Source of the DNA: Methylococcales bacterium
GTDB taxonomy: Bacteria; Pseudomonadota; Gammaproteobacteria; Methylococcales; Methylomonadaceae
NCBI GenBank assembly: GCA_028712795.1
Contig: JAQTPT010000002.1
Location: 62,001 to 126,000 of the forward strand
DNA length: 64,000 nucleotides
Direction: 5' to 3'
Positions within the stretch are counted from its first letter, which is position 1. Every line of letters begins with the position of its first letter. The notes below the pieces were generated by a model. That model made no database searches. It had not been told where the DNA came from and saw only the letters and a list, made by a program, of their open reading frames with translations. Shown piece after piece: positions 19,831 through 31,136 of the stretch. Both the position numbers and the translations under genes were made by a program.

Positions 19831-20211
19831 TTATTTTACTATGCGTAATGCAGGTCTAGCCGGCGGCTTATTTTCGGGCGGGGGTGTTTCATCAGACCCT
19901 TCATCCTCTTGATCGAAAATCATACCTTTACCGTTTTCTTTTGCATAGATTGCCATCACCGCGACGATAGGTATCACAATATGCATGGATTTCCCGCTAA
20001 ACCGGGCATTAAATTGAATTTCATTATTGCCTAGCGAAAGCCCTTGTATGGCTTCAGGCCTTATATTTAATAGTATCTTACCATCCTCAACTAATTGTTG
20101 AGGCAAAATTGCATGGCTATTTTTTGCATCGACCAGTAGATGCGGAGTCAGATTGTTATCGATGATCCATTCATAAATAGAGCGGATTAAGTAAGGCTTT
20201 AAAGGGGTCAT
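19831..20211 (-). CDS. sspB: ClpXP adaptor protein SspB
   Basis: 126 residues. The N-terminal dimeric substrate-binding domain has PLKPYLIRSIYEWIIDNNLTPHLLV and NEIQFNARFSGKSMHIVIPI. It is followed by an acidic, flexible linker rich in Pro and Glu (about 95-117) and a short C-terminal ClpX-docking tail ending ARPALRIVK. SspB hands ssrA-tagged peptides to ClpXP. It is 9 bases downstream of sspA, the conserved pair. Confidence 0.95.
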   Translation of the reverse strand: MTPLKPYLIRSIYEWIIDNNLTPHLLVDAKNSHAILPQQLVEDGKILLNIRPEAIQGLSLGNNEIQFNARFSGKSMHIVIPIVAVMAIYAKENGKGMIFDQEDEGSDETPPPENKPPARPALRIVK

Positions 20212-20220
20212 TTTCTATCG

Positions 20221-20865
20221 TTATTTTAAAGGCTCGGTCATTTCTTTTTCTGCTTCGCTAAGGCTGCGCTTGAAAGCAGGTCTTCTGAATATACGCTGGG
20301 CATAATTATTGATAACTTCATTCGGCGTCGACACATCTATGCCTAAACTTGGTAATCGCCATAATAAAGGGGCGATAGCGCAGTCGATCAGTGAAAATTC
20401 TTCACTCATGAAATAGGGTCTATCGGCAAAAACGGGCGCATTGGAAAGGATGCTTTCCCTGAGCATTTTCTTGGCGCGCGCGGATTTTTTCTCACCTGAA
20501 TATAATATTTCATCCAGTAAAAGATACCAGTTCTGATCTATTATTTTAATCTGCATTCTGGCATTGGCGCGTGAAACCGGGTCCATTTGGTGTAAAGGAG
20601 GATGTGGAAAACGCTCATCTAAATATTCCATAATAATACGCGAGTCATAGAGAACCAGGTCACGCTCTATCAATGTGGGCGATGTACCATTAGGATTAAG
20701 TTCAAGTAAATCCTCGGGCGGATCAGTCGGGTCAAAATATTCTATGTCTGCGGCAACTGCTTTCTCGTGTAAAACAAAGCGGGCACAATGGCTCATTGCA
20801 CATGTTGGAGATGAAAAAAGCGTCATTACAGATTTACGGGTAATAATATTTGCCACGAATAACAA
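20221..20865 (-). CDS. sspA: Stringent starvation protein A (SspA)
   Basis: 214 residues with a glutathione S-transferase fold. The N-terminal thioredoxin-like part has KSVMTLFSSPTCAMSHCARFVL and LNPNGTSPTLIERDLVLYDSRIIMEYLDERFPHP (the latter in family positions), and a helical C-terminal part follows. SspA binds RNA polymerase and alters transcription in stationary phase; it lacks normal GST activity. The PHPPL segment, important for function in E. coli, is visible. It is co-directional with sspB, and petC follows in the opposite order upstream, as in many gammaproteobacteria (petABC-sspAB). Confidence 0.95.
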   Translation of the reverse strand: MLFVANIITRKSVMTLFSSPTCAMSHCARFVLHEKAVAADIEYFDPTDPPEDLLELNPNGTSPTLIERDLVLYDSRIIMEYLDERFPHPPLHQMDPVSRANARMQIKIIDQNWYLLLDEILYSGEKKSARAKKMLRESILSNAPVFADRPYFMSEEFSLIDCAIAPLLWRLPSLGIDVSTPNEVINNYAQRIFRRPAFKRSLSEAEKEMTEPLK

Positions 20866-20993
20866 CCTCTTTGGGACTTACAGGGCGATAAAAAAGGCCA
20901 TTGTAGCATAAATGATATCGTTTTTGATGTTAGCGTTATCCAGAGGTATATCGGAGGCTGTAAGAAAACGTCCCTGTTTTCTAAAATTTATAT

Positions 20994-21713
20994 TTAATGG
21001 ACGTCTTTCCAATATTCCTTTTTCAGCATATAGGCAATCACTGTGAACATCAGCAAGAAAAATATGACGTATTTGCCGATACGTTCTCTTTCCAGCTGGA
21101 CTGGTTCACCGACATACACCAGGAAATTAACCAAGTCGTTGACAAAACGATCAAATTCTCTTTCCGATAAGGTACCCGGCTCTTCAAGCACTAACTTGGT
21201 ATATTCACCCCATATTGTTTTTCTGGGTTCTGCATGCTGCTCTCCTTGCAATTGCCAGAGCGGATTAGGCATGGCAGTATCCTCGAAAACCAAATTGTTT
21301 ACCCCTGTAGGGCTGCCTGGCTCAATATAATAGCTTTTTAAATAAGTGTACAGCCAATCAGCACCACGCGACCTGGCAATTAACGACAAGTCGGGCGGTT
21401 GCGTGCCAAACCATTTTTCCGCATCATGCTTGTTCATCGCACTGTGGAGCTGGTCATAGATGCTTGCTCCTTCAGGCGCAATCTCTTTTAACATTTTCTT
21501 TTGATCCACGCCAAGATCGAGTGCGATACGCAAGTAACGCATGTGCTTGGCTGAGTGACAGCCCAAACAATAGGTAACAAAGTGCTGTGCGCCCCGCTGT
21601 AATGAATCACTATCGGACAGGTCGATATTGGCCTCTTTCAGCTCGATTCCTTCCGAGGCCACAACCCCAAAAGACAAGGTCAATAATAATAGTAATGCTG
21701 TTAAATTTTTCAT
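20994..21713 (-). CDS. petC: Ubiquinol-cytochrome c reductase, cytochrome c1 subunit
   Basis: 239 residues. A signal peptide (1-20, LLLLLTLSFGVVASEG) is followed by the haem c site CLGCHSAKHMRY (CxxCH, about residues 50-61). A C-terminal transmembrane anchor (YVIFFLLMFTVIAYML, about 215-232) ends in the cytosolic KKEYWKDVH. AMPNPLWQLQG carries the probable axial Met. It receives electrons from the Rieske centre and passes them to a soluble cytochrome c. It starts 2 bases after petB ends. Confidence 0.96.
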   Translation of the reverse strand: MKNLTALLLLLTLSFGVVASEGIELKEANIDLSDSDSLQRGAQHFVTYCLGCHSAKHMRYLRIALDLGVDQKKMLKEIAPEGASIYDQLHSAMNKHDAEKWFGTQPPDLSLIARSRGADWLYTYLKSYYIEPGSPTGVNNLVFEDTAMPNPLWQLQGEQHAEPRKTIWGEYTKLVLEEPGTLSEREFDRFVNDLVNFLVYVGEPVQLERERIGKYVIFFLLMFTVIAYMLKKEYWKDVH

Positions 21714-21714
21714 A

Positions 21715-23142
21715 TCAATCCAAGCTCCCTTTTGCTTTTTTTGCTAACCGGCTGATAACGTTGTACATGCCTTCAGGATTGGGCCTTCTGCTAAAAAAAG
21801 AGCTTTTAAAAGCAGGATGTCCAATTTCAGCAGTTACTGGTTTTAACTCGGTAATTTCCTCAATCAACGCGGGCAATTGCTCCTCAAGAGAATGTAAGTG
21901 CTCCTCAATGCTGGGTACTGGAGTCACGCTTTTTGGCACAGGCTTGGTTTTTTCCCAGCGAGTGTATATAGGCATTAACAGAAAAAAACCAAAATAAATT
22001 GCGGTAAAAATTCTGGCCATGATTGTCGCGACCGGTGTTACTGGCTGAGTACCCAAATAACCCAATACCACAAAACTGACCACAAACAACAACAAGGCTT
22101 TTTTGAAAATACCCCCTCGATAACGAATTGATTTAACGTTACAGCGATCCAGCCAAGGTAACAGAAAGAGAACGAAAATCGAACTGCCCATAGCAATTAC
22201 ACCGGCAAATTTATCTGGAATCGCTCTTAAAATAGAATAAAACGGCGTGAAATACCAGACGGGGGCAATGTGTTCAGGCGTTTTCATTGGATCAGCCGGA
22301 ATGAAGTTGGCATGTTCGAGAAAATAGCCGCCCACTTCCGGCATATAAAATATAACCGTTGCGAAAAACAATAAAAATACGCCAACGCCAACTATGTCTT
22401 TTACCGTGTAATAAGGATGAAAAGGAATACCATCCACCGGATGTCCCCATGGGTCTTTGGATTCCTTGATTTCAACGCCGTCGGGATTGTTGGAGCCGAC
22501 TTCATGCAGGGCCACTAAATGCATGAAAACCAGCATTATCAAAACCAAAGGCACGGCAATAACATGAAAAGCAAAAAACCGGTTCAGCGTTGCATCTGCA
22601 ATAACATAATCCCCTCTAATCCACAGCGATAAGTCATCGCCTATAACAGGAATAGCGCTAAACAATGAAATAATGACCTGTGCGCCCCAGTATGACATTT
22701 GCCCCCAGGGTAATAAATACCCCATAAACGCCTCAGCCATTAATGCAAGAAAAATCAGCATGCCGAAAATCCAGATGAGTTCGCGCGGGTGTTTGAATGA
22801 ACCGTACATGATGCCTCTGAACATGTGCAGGTAAATTACGATAAAAAATGCCGACGAACCGGTTGAATGCATATAGCGCACAAGCCAGCCCCAAGGCACA
22901 TCACGCATAATGTACTCTACAGAATCGAAGGCCAGTTTTGCATCCGGTTTGTAGTTCATGGTCAACAAAATGCCGGTAAGAATCTGGTTAACTAAAACCA
23001 GTAACGCCAAAGAGCCAAAGAAGTACCAAAAGTTGAAGTTCTTGGGCGCATAATAGTGCGCCATGTGATCATTCCAGAACTTGGTCACCGGGAATCGATC
23101 CAGGATCCAATTGCCACACTCAGTTAAACGGGTAGGTTTCAT
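21715..23142 (-). CDS. petB: Ubiquinol-cytochrome c reductase, cytochrome b subunit
   Basis: 475 residues. The b6-type and C-terminal domains are fused. It has eight or so transmembrane helices, the two haem pairs of His in MHSTGSSAFFIVIYLHMFRGIMYGS and FFAFHVIAVPLVLIMLVFMHLVALHE, and the quinol-oxidation site motif PEW as APVWYFTPFYSILRAIP (PVWY variant in my reading of the frame). The protein is longer than the usual 400-430 residues: after the last helix, residues about 405-475 form an extra cytosolic tail with a Glu/Leu-rich predicted coiled coil. It overlaps petA by four bases (ATGA). Confidence 0.96.
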   Translation of the reverse strand: MKPTRLTECGNWILDRFPVTKFWNDHMAHYYAPKNFNFWYFFGSLALLVLVNQILTGILLTMNYKPDAKLAFDSVEYIMRDVPWGWLVRYMHSTGSSAFFIVIYLHMFRGIMYGSFKHPRELIWIFGMLIFLALMAEAFMGYLLPWGQMSYWGAQVIISLFSAIPVIGDDLSLWIRGDYVIADATLNRFFAFHVIAVPLVLIMLVFMHLVALHEVGSNNPDGVEIKESKDPWGHPVDGIPFHPYYTVKDIVGVGVFLLFFATVIFYMPEVGGYFLEHANFIPADPMKTPEHIAPVWYFTPFYSILRAIPDKFAGVIAMGSSIFVLFLLPWLDRCNVKSIRYRGGIFKKALLLFVVSFVVLGYLGTQPVTPVATIMARIFTAIYFGFFLLMPIYTRWEKTKPVPKSVTPVPSIEEHLHSLEEQLPALIEEITELKPVTAEIGHPAFKSSFFSRRPNPEGMYNVISRLAKKAKGSLD

Positions 23143-23738
23143 GCAGCTTTCTCCTCAGCGGACTCACCAATAATTATCAGTGTATCGGTAACATAGCGAT
23201 AAGGCGGAATTACCAGGTTGGTTGGCGCAGGTACGCCACGATAGACGCGACCTGCCAGATCAAACCACGAGCCATGACACGGACAGAAAAAACCGCCTTT
23301 CCACTTCTCCCCCAGATCATTAGGCGCTATTTCCGGGCGAAAGGTGGGGGAGCAACCTAAATGAGTACATAACCCCACAGCAATAAAAATTTCAGGCTTA
23401 ATGGATCTGACCGGGTTTTTACTGGAATCAGGCTGCTCAGATTCATTGGAAAGGGGATCTCTAAGCTCGTTATCCAGGGTCTTTAATGTAGCCAGAACTT
23501 CAGGCGTTCTATTAAGCACCCATACCGGCTTGCCTCGCCAGGCAACTCTAATCAGTTGTCCGGCTTCCATTTTACTAATGTCAACTTCAACAGGCGCTCC
23601 AGCTGCCATTGCTTTGACGCTAGGCTGCATTTGAGCAAGAAAAGGAACAGCTAAATAGCCTGTGCCGACAGCGCCAACCACGGTCAAAGCCGTGGTTAAA
23701 AACTGGCGCTTAGACTTATCGACGCCTTTATTATTCAT
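23139..23738 (-). CDS. petA: Ubiquinol-cytochrome c reductase, Rieske iron-sulfur subunit
   Basis: 199 residues. It has an N-terminal Tat-like anchor (KSKRQFLTTALTVVGAVGTGYLAVPF) and a periplasmic Rieske domain with the 2Fe-2S ligands in CTHLGC and CPCHGSWFD. It transfers electrons from ubiquinol to cytochrome c1. It is the first gene of petABC; the 292 bases upstream (23739-24030) hold its promoter and the end of the neighbouring hisC unit, with no gene seen. Confidence 0.97.
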   Translation of the reverse strand: MNNKGVDKSKRQFLTTALTVVGAVGTGYLAVPFLAQMQPSVKAMAAGAPVEVDISKMEAGQLIRVAWRGKPVWVLNRTPEVLATLKTLDNELRDPLSNESEQPDSSKNPVRSIKPEIFIAVGLCTHLGCSPTFRPEIAPNDLGEKWKGGFFCPCHGSWFDLAGRVYRGVPAPTNLVIPPYRYVTDTLIIIGESAEEKAA

Positions 23739-24030
23739 TATGGAACTCTCCTGATATTATTCGTGGCCTTACAGCTCATTTTTATTTTGCGTCAATATAC
23801 CACTAGAAGCTAGTGAATTTGAAGCGCTTATTGAATTCTTTGAGATGTTGTCTGGCATTTAACTTACTTGCCAGTCATTACCTTTCCATTAGGCTATAAC
23901 TATTTGCGCAACTCCTGGTTGCCGTACTTCGCAAATAAACAAAATTACGAAGGGAATGTTGCCTGCATTTCTACTCACTGCCTGTTTTTCCGAAATTACG
24001 ATAAAGGATTAGTAGCACAGGCACGCTCCC

Positions 24031-25119
24031 TTACAGGCTTTTTCTTAAGGCGGCAATAAAGGCCAGATTTTCCTCTGGCTTTCCAATAGTAACCCGCAAG
24101 CAATCGCTTAACAAGCCCCCCTGACTGCTCATGTCTTTGATTAAAACTCCTTGCTCTTTTATTGACAGGAAAATCCCGGACGCTCTATTTTCAGGCGTTC
24201 TGAAAAGAATAAAATTCGCAGCGCTTGGATAGGCGGTAATGCCGTCAAGCTCATTAAGCTGTTTAAAAACTACGGCTCTTTCAGCACATATTTTTTGAGT
24301 CTGCTGATCAAAAAGCGTCTTATTTGAAAGAGCAAAATCAGCGCTGATTTGCGTAAGGCTATTAATATTGTAGGGAAGGCGAATTTTATTGAGTTGCTCA
24401 ATGATTGCCGGATTTCCTATGATATAACCCAGCCGCAAACCTGCCAGCCCTAGCTTGGAAACGGTACGCATGACCAACAAGTTTTCGTATTGATCCAGTG
24501 CACTGATAAAACTGGCATGGGCAAAAGGCGCATAAGCTTCATCGATCACAACCAAGCCTTTGGCGGCTTTTATGGTGTCCAGAATAGCTGTTTCGCTGAA
24601 TAAATTACCCGTTGGATTATTGGGATAGGCCAGGAAAATAACGGAAGGCTGATGCTGTTTTATGGCCGCCAGCATGGCTGGCAAATCCAGGTCAAAGGTG
24701 CCGGCAAGCAAAGGAATGCCGAGATAATTTAACCCCAAACAGTCGCTCAGTTGTTTGTACATCACAAAACCGGGAGCCGGAGCCAACACACTGGCTGTTG
24801 CAGGTAACGCCATCAACAGCAATTGAATAATTTCATCCGACCCATTGCCCAACAGCACATCAAACTGATCAGACAGTTGGTTCGAACGTCTAATAGTTTG
24901 AGCAAGATGGCGTGCTTCAGGATCGGGATAGCGGTTTAACTGACATTCTTTTAGAGCCTCAAGCCACTCTTTTTTGATGTCTTCCGGCCAGTTATACGGA
25001 TTTTCCATAGCATCCAGTTTAATTAATCCCTGCGCATCGGCTACCTTATAGGCTGCCATCGCCAAGACTTCTTTGCGAAAAATGGATGAAATCAGAAAGG
25101 GGTGAGGTTCAAGGTTCAA
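24031..25119 (-). CDS. hisC: Histidinol-phosphate aminotransferase
   Basis: Up to 362 residues, PLP aminotransferase fold I. Motifs: DAMENPYNWP (substrate loop), LLGNGSDEIIQLL, AYPNNPTGNLFS, VIDEAYAPFA, the PLP lysine in TVSKLGLAGLRLGYI and the phosphate-binding Arg near the end (SDCLRVTIGKPEEN). It converts imidazole-acetol phosphate to histidinol phosphate. The start is uncertain: the only initiation-type codon that keeps the conserved segment IFRKEVLAMAAYKV is a TTG at 25119 lying inside the heptamer repeat array, and the first ATG (25059) would delete that segment. It follows hisD in the same direction. Confidence 0.93.
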   Translation of the reverse strand: MNLEPHPFLISSIFRKEVLAMAAYKVADAQGLIKLDAMENPYNWPEDIKKEWLEALKECQLNRYPDPEARHLAQTIRRSNQLSDQFDVLLGNGSDEIIQLLLMALPATASVLAPAPGFVMYKQLSDCLGLNYLGIPLLAGTFDLDLPAMLAAIKQHQPSVIFLAYPNNPTGNLFSETAILDTIKAAKGLVVIDEAYAPFAHASFISALDQYENLLVMRTVSKLGLAGLRLGYIIGNPAIIEQLNKIRLPYNINSLTQISADFALSNKTLFDQQTQKICAERAVVFKQLNELDGITAYPSAANFILFRTPENRASGIFLSIKEQGVLIKDMSSQGGLLSDCLRVTIGKPEENLAFIAALRKSL

Positions 25120-25196
25120 GGTTCAAGGTTCAAGGTTCAAGGTTCAAGGTTCAAGGTTCAAGGTTCAAGGTTCAAGGTTCAAGGTTCAAGGTTCAA
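25106..25196. repeat. Heptamer microsatellite, 13 perfect copies of GGTTCAA
   Basis: 91 bases, exactly 13 identical 7-base units, between hisD (stop at 25237) and hisC. On the - strand the unit reads TTGAACC; every reading frame through the array meets TGA within 21 bases, so it cannot be translated through on that strand. The last units supply a TTG start for hisC. Copy number is likely to vary between strains. Confidence 0.97.
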
Positions 25197-25236
25197 GGCA
25201 ATTACTTGGAATTAATGCGCCTTTCACCTTGTGCCT

Positions 25237-26544
25237 TTAACCTGGTTTTATTCTATATTCCGCAGACCGCGCATGGGCAGTCAGACTTTCACCGCGTGCC
25301 AATACGGATGCCGTTCTGCCCAGAGTATCGGCTCCAGCTTGAGAACAGTTAATTAGACTGGAGCGCTTTTGAAAATCATAGACGCCTAAAGGCGATGAAA
25401 AGCGAGCCGTGCTTGAGGTTGGTAAAACATGATTAGGGCCCGCGCAGTAATCACCCAAGGCTTCAGCTGTGTAGCGGCCCATAAAAATTGCCCCGGCATG
25501 TCGAATATGCGCGCTTAACGTTTCGGGGTCTGCAACAGAAAGCTCTAAATGCTCGGGGGCAATCATATTGGCAACATCGGCGGCCTGCGTCAAGTTGTCA
25601 ACCTTGATTAACGCGCCGCGAGTTGACAGCGATGCTTTGATGATCCCGGCACGCTCCATGTCAGGTAATAATTTATTGATGCTTTGTTCAACAACGTCCA
25701 GGAAATCACCGTCATCGCTGATTAAAATGGCCTGGGCATTTTCATCGTGTTCCGCTTGAGAGAACATATCCATGGCTATCCAGTCGGGATTGGTTTTACC
25801 GTCGCAGATAATCAAAATTTCCGAAGGGCCGGCTATCATGTCGATGCCCACTTTGCCAAACACGAGTTTTTTGGCGGTAGCGACATAGATATTGCCCGGG
25901 CCGACAATTTTTGCGACTGCGGGGATAGTTTCGGTTCCATAAGCCAGCGCCGCAATTGCCTGGGCTCCGCCAATAGTAAATATTCGATCAACACCGGCCA
26001 GGAAAGCCGCCGCCAGAACCAGTTCATTGGTTTCACCCAGCGGGGTAGGCACCACCATAATCAGTTCGTCAACACCGGCTACTTTTGCCGGAATGGCGTT
26101 CATTAATACAGAGGAAGGATAGGACGCTTTCCCGCCCGGAACATAAAGACCAACGCGATCCAACGGAGTGACTTTTTGCCCTAATACGGTGCCGTCGGCC
26201 TCGGTGTATTGCCAGGACTGCATTTTTTGATATTCAGCATAGGCGCGAATACGGTCAGCGGATGCTTGCAGCGCTTGCGCCTGATCAACCGGCAATTTCT
26301 CCCAGGCTGAGTTAAGCGTTTCTTTGGGCAATTCCAAGTCGCCGGCTTTAGAAATATTGCGATGGTCAAAGCGGTTTGTGTAGTCAATGACGGCTTTGTC
26401 TCCATTTTTGCGGACATCAGCAATAATCGTCAAAACCCGCTGATGAATGTCTAAATCGTCAGTTTCATTCCAAACCAACAGATTTCGTAATTGCCGGTCA
26501 AAATCAGCGGATGAGGCATCAAGCTTTGTGATGTTTAAATGGGT
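25237..26544 (-). CDS. hisD: Histidinol dehydrogenase
   Basis: 435 residues from the ATG at 26544; a longer frame to 26577 overlaps hisG and is less likely. Family motifs: [58 protein letters not shown], and the zinc/catalytic region [14 protein letters not shown] with GPNHVLPTS. It carries out the last two NAD-dependent oxidations of histidine synthesis (histidinol to histidine). It lies 7 bases after hisG and before hisC in a hisGDC run downstream of murA. Confidence 0.97.
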   Translation of the reverse strand, partial: THLNITKLDASSADFDRQLRNLLVWNETDDLDIHQRVLTIIADVRKNGDKAVIDYTNRFDHRNISKAGDLELPKETLNSAWEKLPVDQAQALQASADRIRAYAEYQKMQSWQYTEADGTVLGQKVTPLDRVGLYVPGGKASYPSSVLMNAIPAKVAGVDELIMVVPTPLGETNELVLAAAFLAGVDRIFTIGGAQAIAALAYGTETIPAVAKIVGPGNIYVATAKKLVFGKVGIDMIAGPSEILIICDGKTNPDWIAMDMFSQAEHDENAQAILISDDGDFLDVVEQSINKLLPDMERAGIIKASLSTRGALIKVDNLTQAADVANMIAPEHLELSVADPETLSAHIRHAGAIFMGRYTAEALGDYCAGPNHVLPTSSTARFSSPLGVYDFQKRSSLINCSQAGADTLGRTASVLARGESLTAHARSAEYRIKPG

Positions 26545-26551
26545 CATGGAC

Positions 26552-27178
26552 TTACCTGCTTGCCAGGGTTTTTTCAAATTGAGCCAGTAATTCAGCTATC
26601 GTCTCATGCTTCATTTTCATGGCCGCCTTATTGACCACCAGCCTGGAGCTTATATTCATAATAAGTTCACGCGGCTCAAGATCATTGGCTCTCAAGGTGT
26701 TGCCAGTATCCACCAGGTCAACAATGCAATCGGCAAGACCGACTAACGGCGCAAGCTCCATTGATCCGTACAATTTTATTATTTCGGCCTGTATGCCTTT
26801 ACTGGCAAAATAACGCTGGGCGATTTTAACGTATTTGGTGGCAACACGAATGCGGCCTCGTTGTTTCGGGGAATCCTTATGCGCGGCAGTCATTAACCGG
26901 CAGCAGGCGATGTTTAAATCCAAGGGTTCGTAAAGGCTTTCAGCGCCATGTTCCAGCAACACATCTTTCCCGGCAATACCCAAATCCGCCGCGCCATATT
27001 CGACAAAAGTAGGCACATCGGTGGCGCGAATAATAACCAGCTGAACATCGTCACGGGTTGTTGCGAGAATTAACTTACGGCAGGTTTTCGGGTCATCAAT
27101 CGGTGTAATGCCCGCCTCCGCCAATAAGGGCAAGGCTTCTTCATAAATTCTGCCCTTGGATACGGCTATGGTCAGCAT
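26552..27178 (-). CDS. hisG: ATP phosphoribosyltransferase, short form
   Basis: 208 residues. This is the short HisG lacking the C-terminal allosteric domain, which normally needs a HisZ partner (none in this window). Motifs: [38 protein letters not shown] and the PRPP loop [12 protein letters not shown]. It catalyses the first step of histidine synthesis from ATP and PRPP. It is 8 bases downstream of murA, the order known from many beta- and gammaproteobacteria. Confidence 0.97.
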   Translation of the reverse strand: MLTIAVSKGRIYEEALPLLAEAGITPIDDPKTCRKLILATTRDDVQLVIIRATDVPTFVEYGAADLGIAGKDVLLEHGAESLYEPLDLNIACCRLMTAAHKDSPKQRGRIRVATKYVKIAQRYFASKGIQAEIIKLYGSMELAPLVGLADCIVDLVDTGNTLRANDLEPRELIMNISSRLVVNKAAMKMKHETIAELLAQFEKTLASR

Positions 27179-27186
27179 TTTAAACC

Positions 27187-28812
<1,626 letters not shown>

Positions 28813-28816
<4 letters not shown>

Positions 28817-29280
28817 TTTTTTTCTTCCGCCGACTTAAACAGAAATTGGCCTATCGCTTTTTCGAGAATGATAGCTGATTGGGTAATCTCGATCTTGCCA
28901 TCGTTCTTCAAAAACACATCCGAACCACCCGGTTCAAGGTTGACATACTGCTCGCCTAATAAACCCGCGGTAAAAATACTGGCGGTTGTGTCGTCGGGAA
29001 TCGTGTTGTATCGTGCATTAATATTCATCTGAACGACTGATTCGTAGGTTTTCGGGTCAAAACTAATCGCACTGACCTTGCCGATTTTAACACCCGCTGC
29101 GGAAACCGGAGATTTAATCTTCAGTCCGCCGGAGTTTTCAAAACGCGCAGTAATAGTATAACTATCCTCCTCAACAAAAGAGCTTAAATTACTGACTTGC
29201 AAGGCAAGAAAAAACAATCCAACAACACCTGAGGCGACAAAAAGCCCGACAAGTGTGTCCTGAGTACTGGTGTGCTGCAT
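28813..29280 (-). CDS. mlaD: Mla transporter substrate-binding protein MlaD
   Basis: 155 residues from the ATG at 29280, which has a GGAG site 9 bases upstream; a TTG at 29295 would give a longer form overlapping mlaE. It has one N-terminal transmembrane helix (LVGLFVASGVVGLFFLALQV) and an MCE domain (about 38-118) with the signature FENSGGLKIKSPVSAAGVKIGKV. MlaD forms a hexameric ring on the inner-membrane complex and handles phospholipids. In E. coli mlaC lies between mlaD and mlaB; here mlaB follows directly. Confidence 0.94.
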
Positions 29281-29281
29281 G

Positions 29282-30064
29282 TTAATCGTCTCCAAACATA
29301 AGCGTGGTCAAGATGAAATCCAGACCTAAAATACTAAAAGCTGAATTGACAACGGTACGCGTAGTCGCCCGACTAACGCCTTCCGAGGTCGGAATAGCAT
29401 CATAACCTTCAAATAATGCTATCCAGGATGTTACAAAACCAAAGACGATACTTTTGATAACGCCATTGATAATGTCATCCCGAAAATCTATGCTGGCCTG
29501 CATTTGCGACCAATAGGCGCCTTCGTCAACGCCAAGCAAGCCTGAACCAATTATTTGCCCGCCGATAATACCCACTGCGCTGAAGAGGGCCGCCAATAGG
29601 GGCATTGACATTAAACCGGCCAAAAAGCGCGGCGTCATGATGCGTTTAATCGGGTCAACCGCCATCATCTCCATGCCTGATAGCTGCTCTGTCGCTTTCA
29701 TAAGACCAATTTCCGCGGTTAAAGCCGAACCCGCCCTGCCCGCAAATAAAAGGGCGGAAACAACCGGCCCCAGCTCTCGGACCAAGGAGGCTGCCACCAT
29801 AACGCCCAATGTTTCTTCCGCACCAAAATCGGAGAGCGTGTAATAGCCCTGCAAACCCAAAACCATGCCGACAAACAGCCCGGAAATGGTGATAATCAAA
29901 AAAGACATCACACCAACAGAATACATCTGGGTAAGCAGTAATCTGGGGCGAGGCAATACGCTGAGTATGCCGGAAACGGTCTGGAGCAGAAAGTACGTTC
30001 CCCGCCCCAGCTTGGTAAAACTGGTGCGCGTACTTTCACCCAAATATTGTAGAAATTGAATCAT
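29282..30064 (-). CDS. mlaE: Mla transporter permease MlaE
   Basis: 260 residues, MlaE/YrbE permease. About five membrane segments. Motifs: LIITISGLFVGMVLGLQGYYTL, VAASLVRELGPVVSALLFAGRAGSALTAEIG (the conserved coupling helix) and EGVSRATTRTVVNSAFSILGLDFILT. It forms the inner-membrane core with the MlaF ATPase and moves phospholipids to keep outer-membrane asymmetry. mlaF lies 113 bases upstream, a larger gap than usual. Confidence 0.96.
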   Translation of the reverse strand: MIQFLQYLGESTRTSFTKLGRGTYFLLQTVSGILSVLPRPRLLLTQMYSVGVMSFLIITISGLFVGMVLGLQGYYTLSDFGAEETLGVMVAASLVRELGPVVSALLFAGRAGSALTAEIGLMKATEQLSGMEMMAVDPIKRIMTPRFLAGLMSMPLLAALFSAVGIIGGQIIGSGLLGVDEGAYWSQMQASIDFRDDIINGVIKSIVFGFVTSWIALFEGYDAIPTSEGVSRATTRTVVNSAFSILGLDFILTTLMFGDD

Positions 30065-30177
30065 TTTATAGTATGTTACACGGTAGGCGTTGAGATTGTC
30101 GTGTGCGGGCGGCTTTAATGTCAGCGGACATAAGGCTAAAAGCAGAGAGTACAGGATACATTAGCTTCAATTAAACG

Positions 30178-31005
30178 TTAATAACGTTTTCCAGACGATA
30201 AAAGGTCATCAACGTAATCTTTCGCGGGATAATGAAAATGAACAGGGCCATCAGCGGCGCCGGTCATAAATTGCTGCACCCATTCAGATTCTGAATTCTG
30301 GATTTCCTTGGGAGTGCCTTCCCCAACGATTTTGCCGCCCGATAATACATAAATATAATCAGCAATCGCCGAAGTGTCATGCACATCATGAGAGACGATA
30401 ATGCTGGTCAGGCCCAGGATATTATTCAAGGACTTAATCAGATGCACCAATACGCCCATCGAAATAGGGTCTTGACCGGTGAACGGTTCGTCGTACAAAA
30501 TCATCATCGGATCCAGGGCAATCGCCCTAGCCAATGCGATACGCCTGGCCATGCCGCCGGAAAGTTCGTTTGGCATCATGTTACGAGCGCCCCTCAAGCC
30601 TACCGCCTGCAGTTTCATTAACACCAGTGTTCGTATCATGGATTCCGTAAGATGCGTATGTTCCCGTAACGGAAAAGCCACGTTATCATAGACATTCATG
30701 TCCGTTAATAAAGCACCGCTTTGAAACAACATACCCAAGCGTTTACGCAAATTGTACAACTCAGTCCGGCGTAACTTATGGACATTTTGACCATCTACAG
30801 TAATTGAACCCTGATCAGGAAATAATTGCCCTCCTATAAGCTTTAATAAGGTAGTTTTGCCGGTACCGCTAGGCCCCATAATGGCGGTGATTTTACCGCG
30901 CTCAAAATCCAGTGAAATATCGTCAAATATTTTCTGATTGCCGCGAGAAAATGACAAATTGCGGACAGAAACCAAAATGTCTTGAGAAGAATCGCTGTTA
31001 TCCAT
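30178..31005 (-). CDS. mlaF: Mla transporter ATP-binding protein MlaF
   Basis: 275 residues from the ATG at 31005 (a TTG two codons earlier is possible). ABC ATPase with Walker A GPSGTGKTT, Q-loop LFQSGALLTDMNVYDNVAFPLREH (MlaF-type), signature ELSGGMARR, Walker B MILYDEPFTGQDP and H-loop VSHD. It supplies energy to the MlaFEDB phospholipid transporter at the inner membrane. It is the first gene of the - strand mla-murA-his run. Confidence 0.95.
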   Translation of the reverse strand: MDNSDSSQDILVSVRNLSFSRGNQKIFDDISLDFERGKITAIMGPSGTGKTTLLKLIGGQLFPDQGSITVDGQNVHKLRRTELYNLRKRLGMLFQSGALLTDMNVYDNVAFPLREHTHLTESMIRTLVLMKLQAVGLRGARNMMPNELSGGMARRIALARAIALDPMMILYDEPFTGQDPISMGVLVHLIKSLNNILGLTSIIVSHDVHDTSAIADYIYVLSGGKIVGEGTPKEIQNSESEWVQQFMTGAADGPVHFHYPAKDYVDDLLSSGKRY

Positions 31006-31136
31006 GCGCAATTTTTACGTTTTTATAATTCTAAACCTGCTATTTTCTACGACTACTCCCAATGAAGTCAATCTATTGTCAAGGTTATTGAAAAATGCCG
31101 GCATTTACTCGTGATCCACTGGCAGTAATTGATATC

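Noticed and set aside
23868-24059. 63-codon + strand frame between petA and hisC
   Set aside because: Overlaps the hisC 3' end, no domain, no ribosome site.
25086-25352. 88-codon + strand frame across the heptamer array
   Set aside because: It is only the repeat translated as KVQGSRF units and overlaps hisD and hisC on the other strand; no ribosome site.
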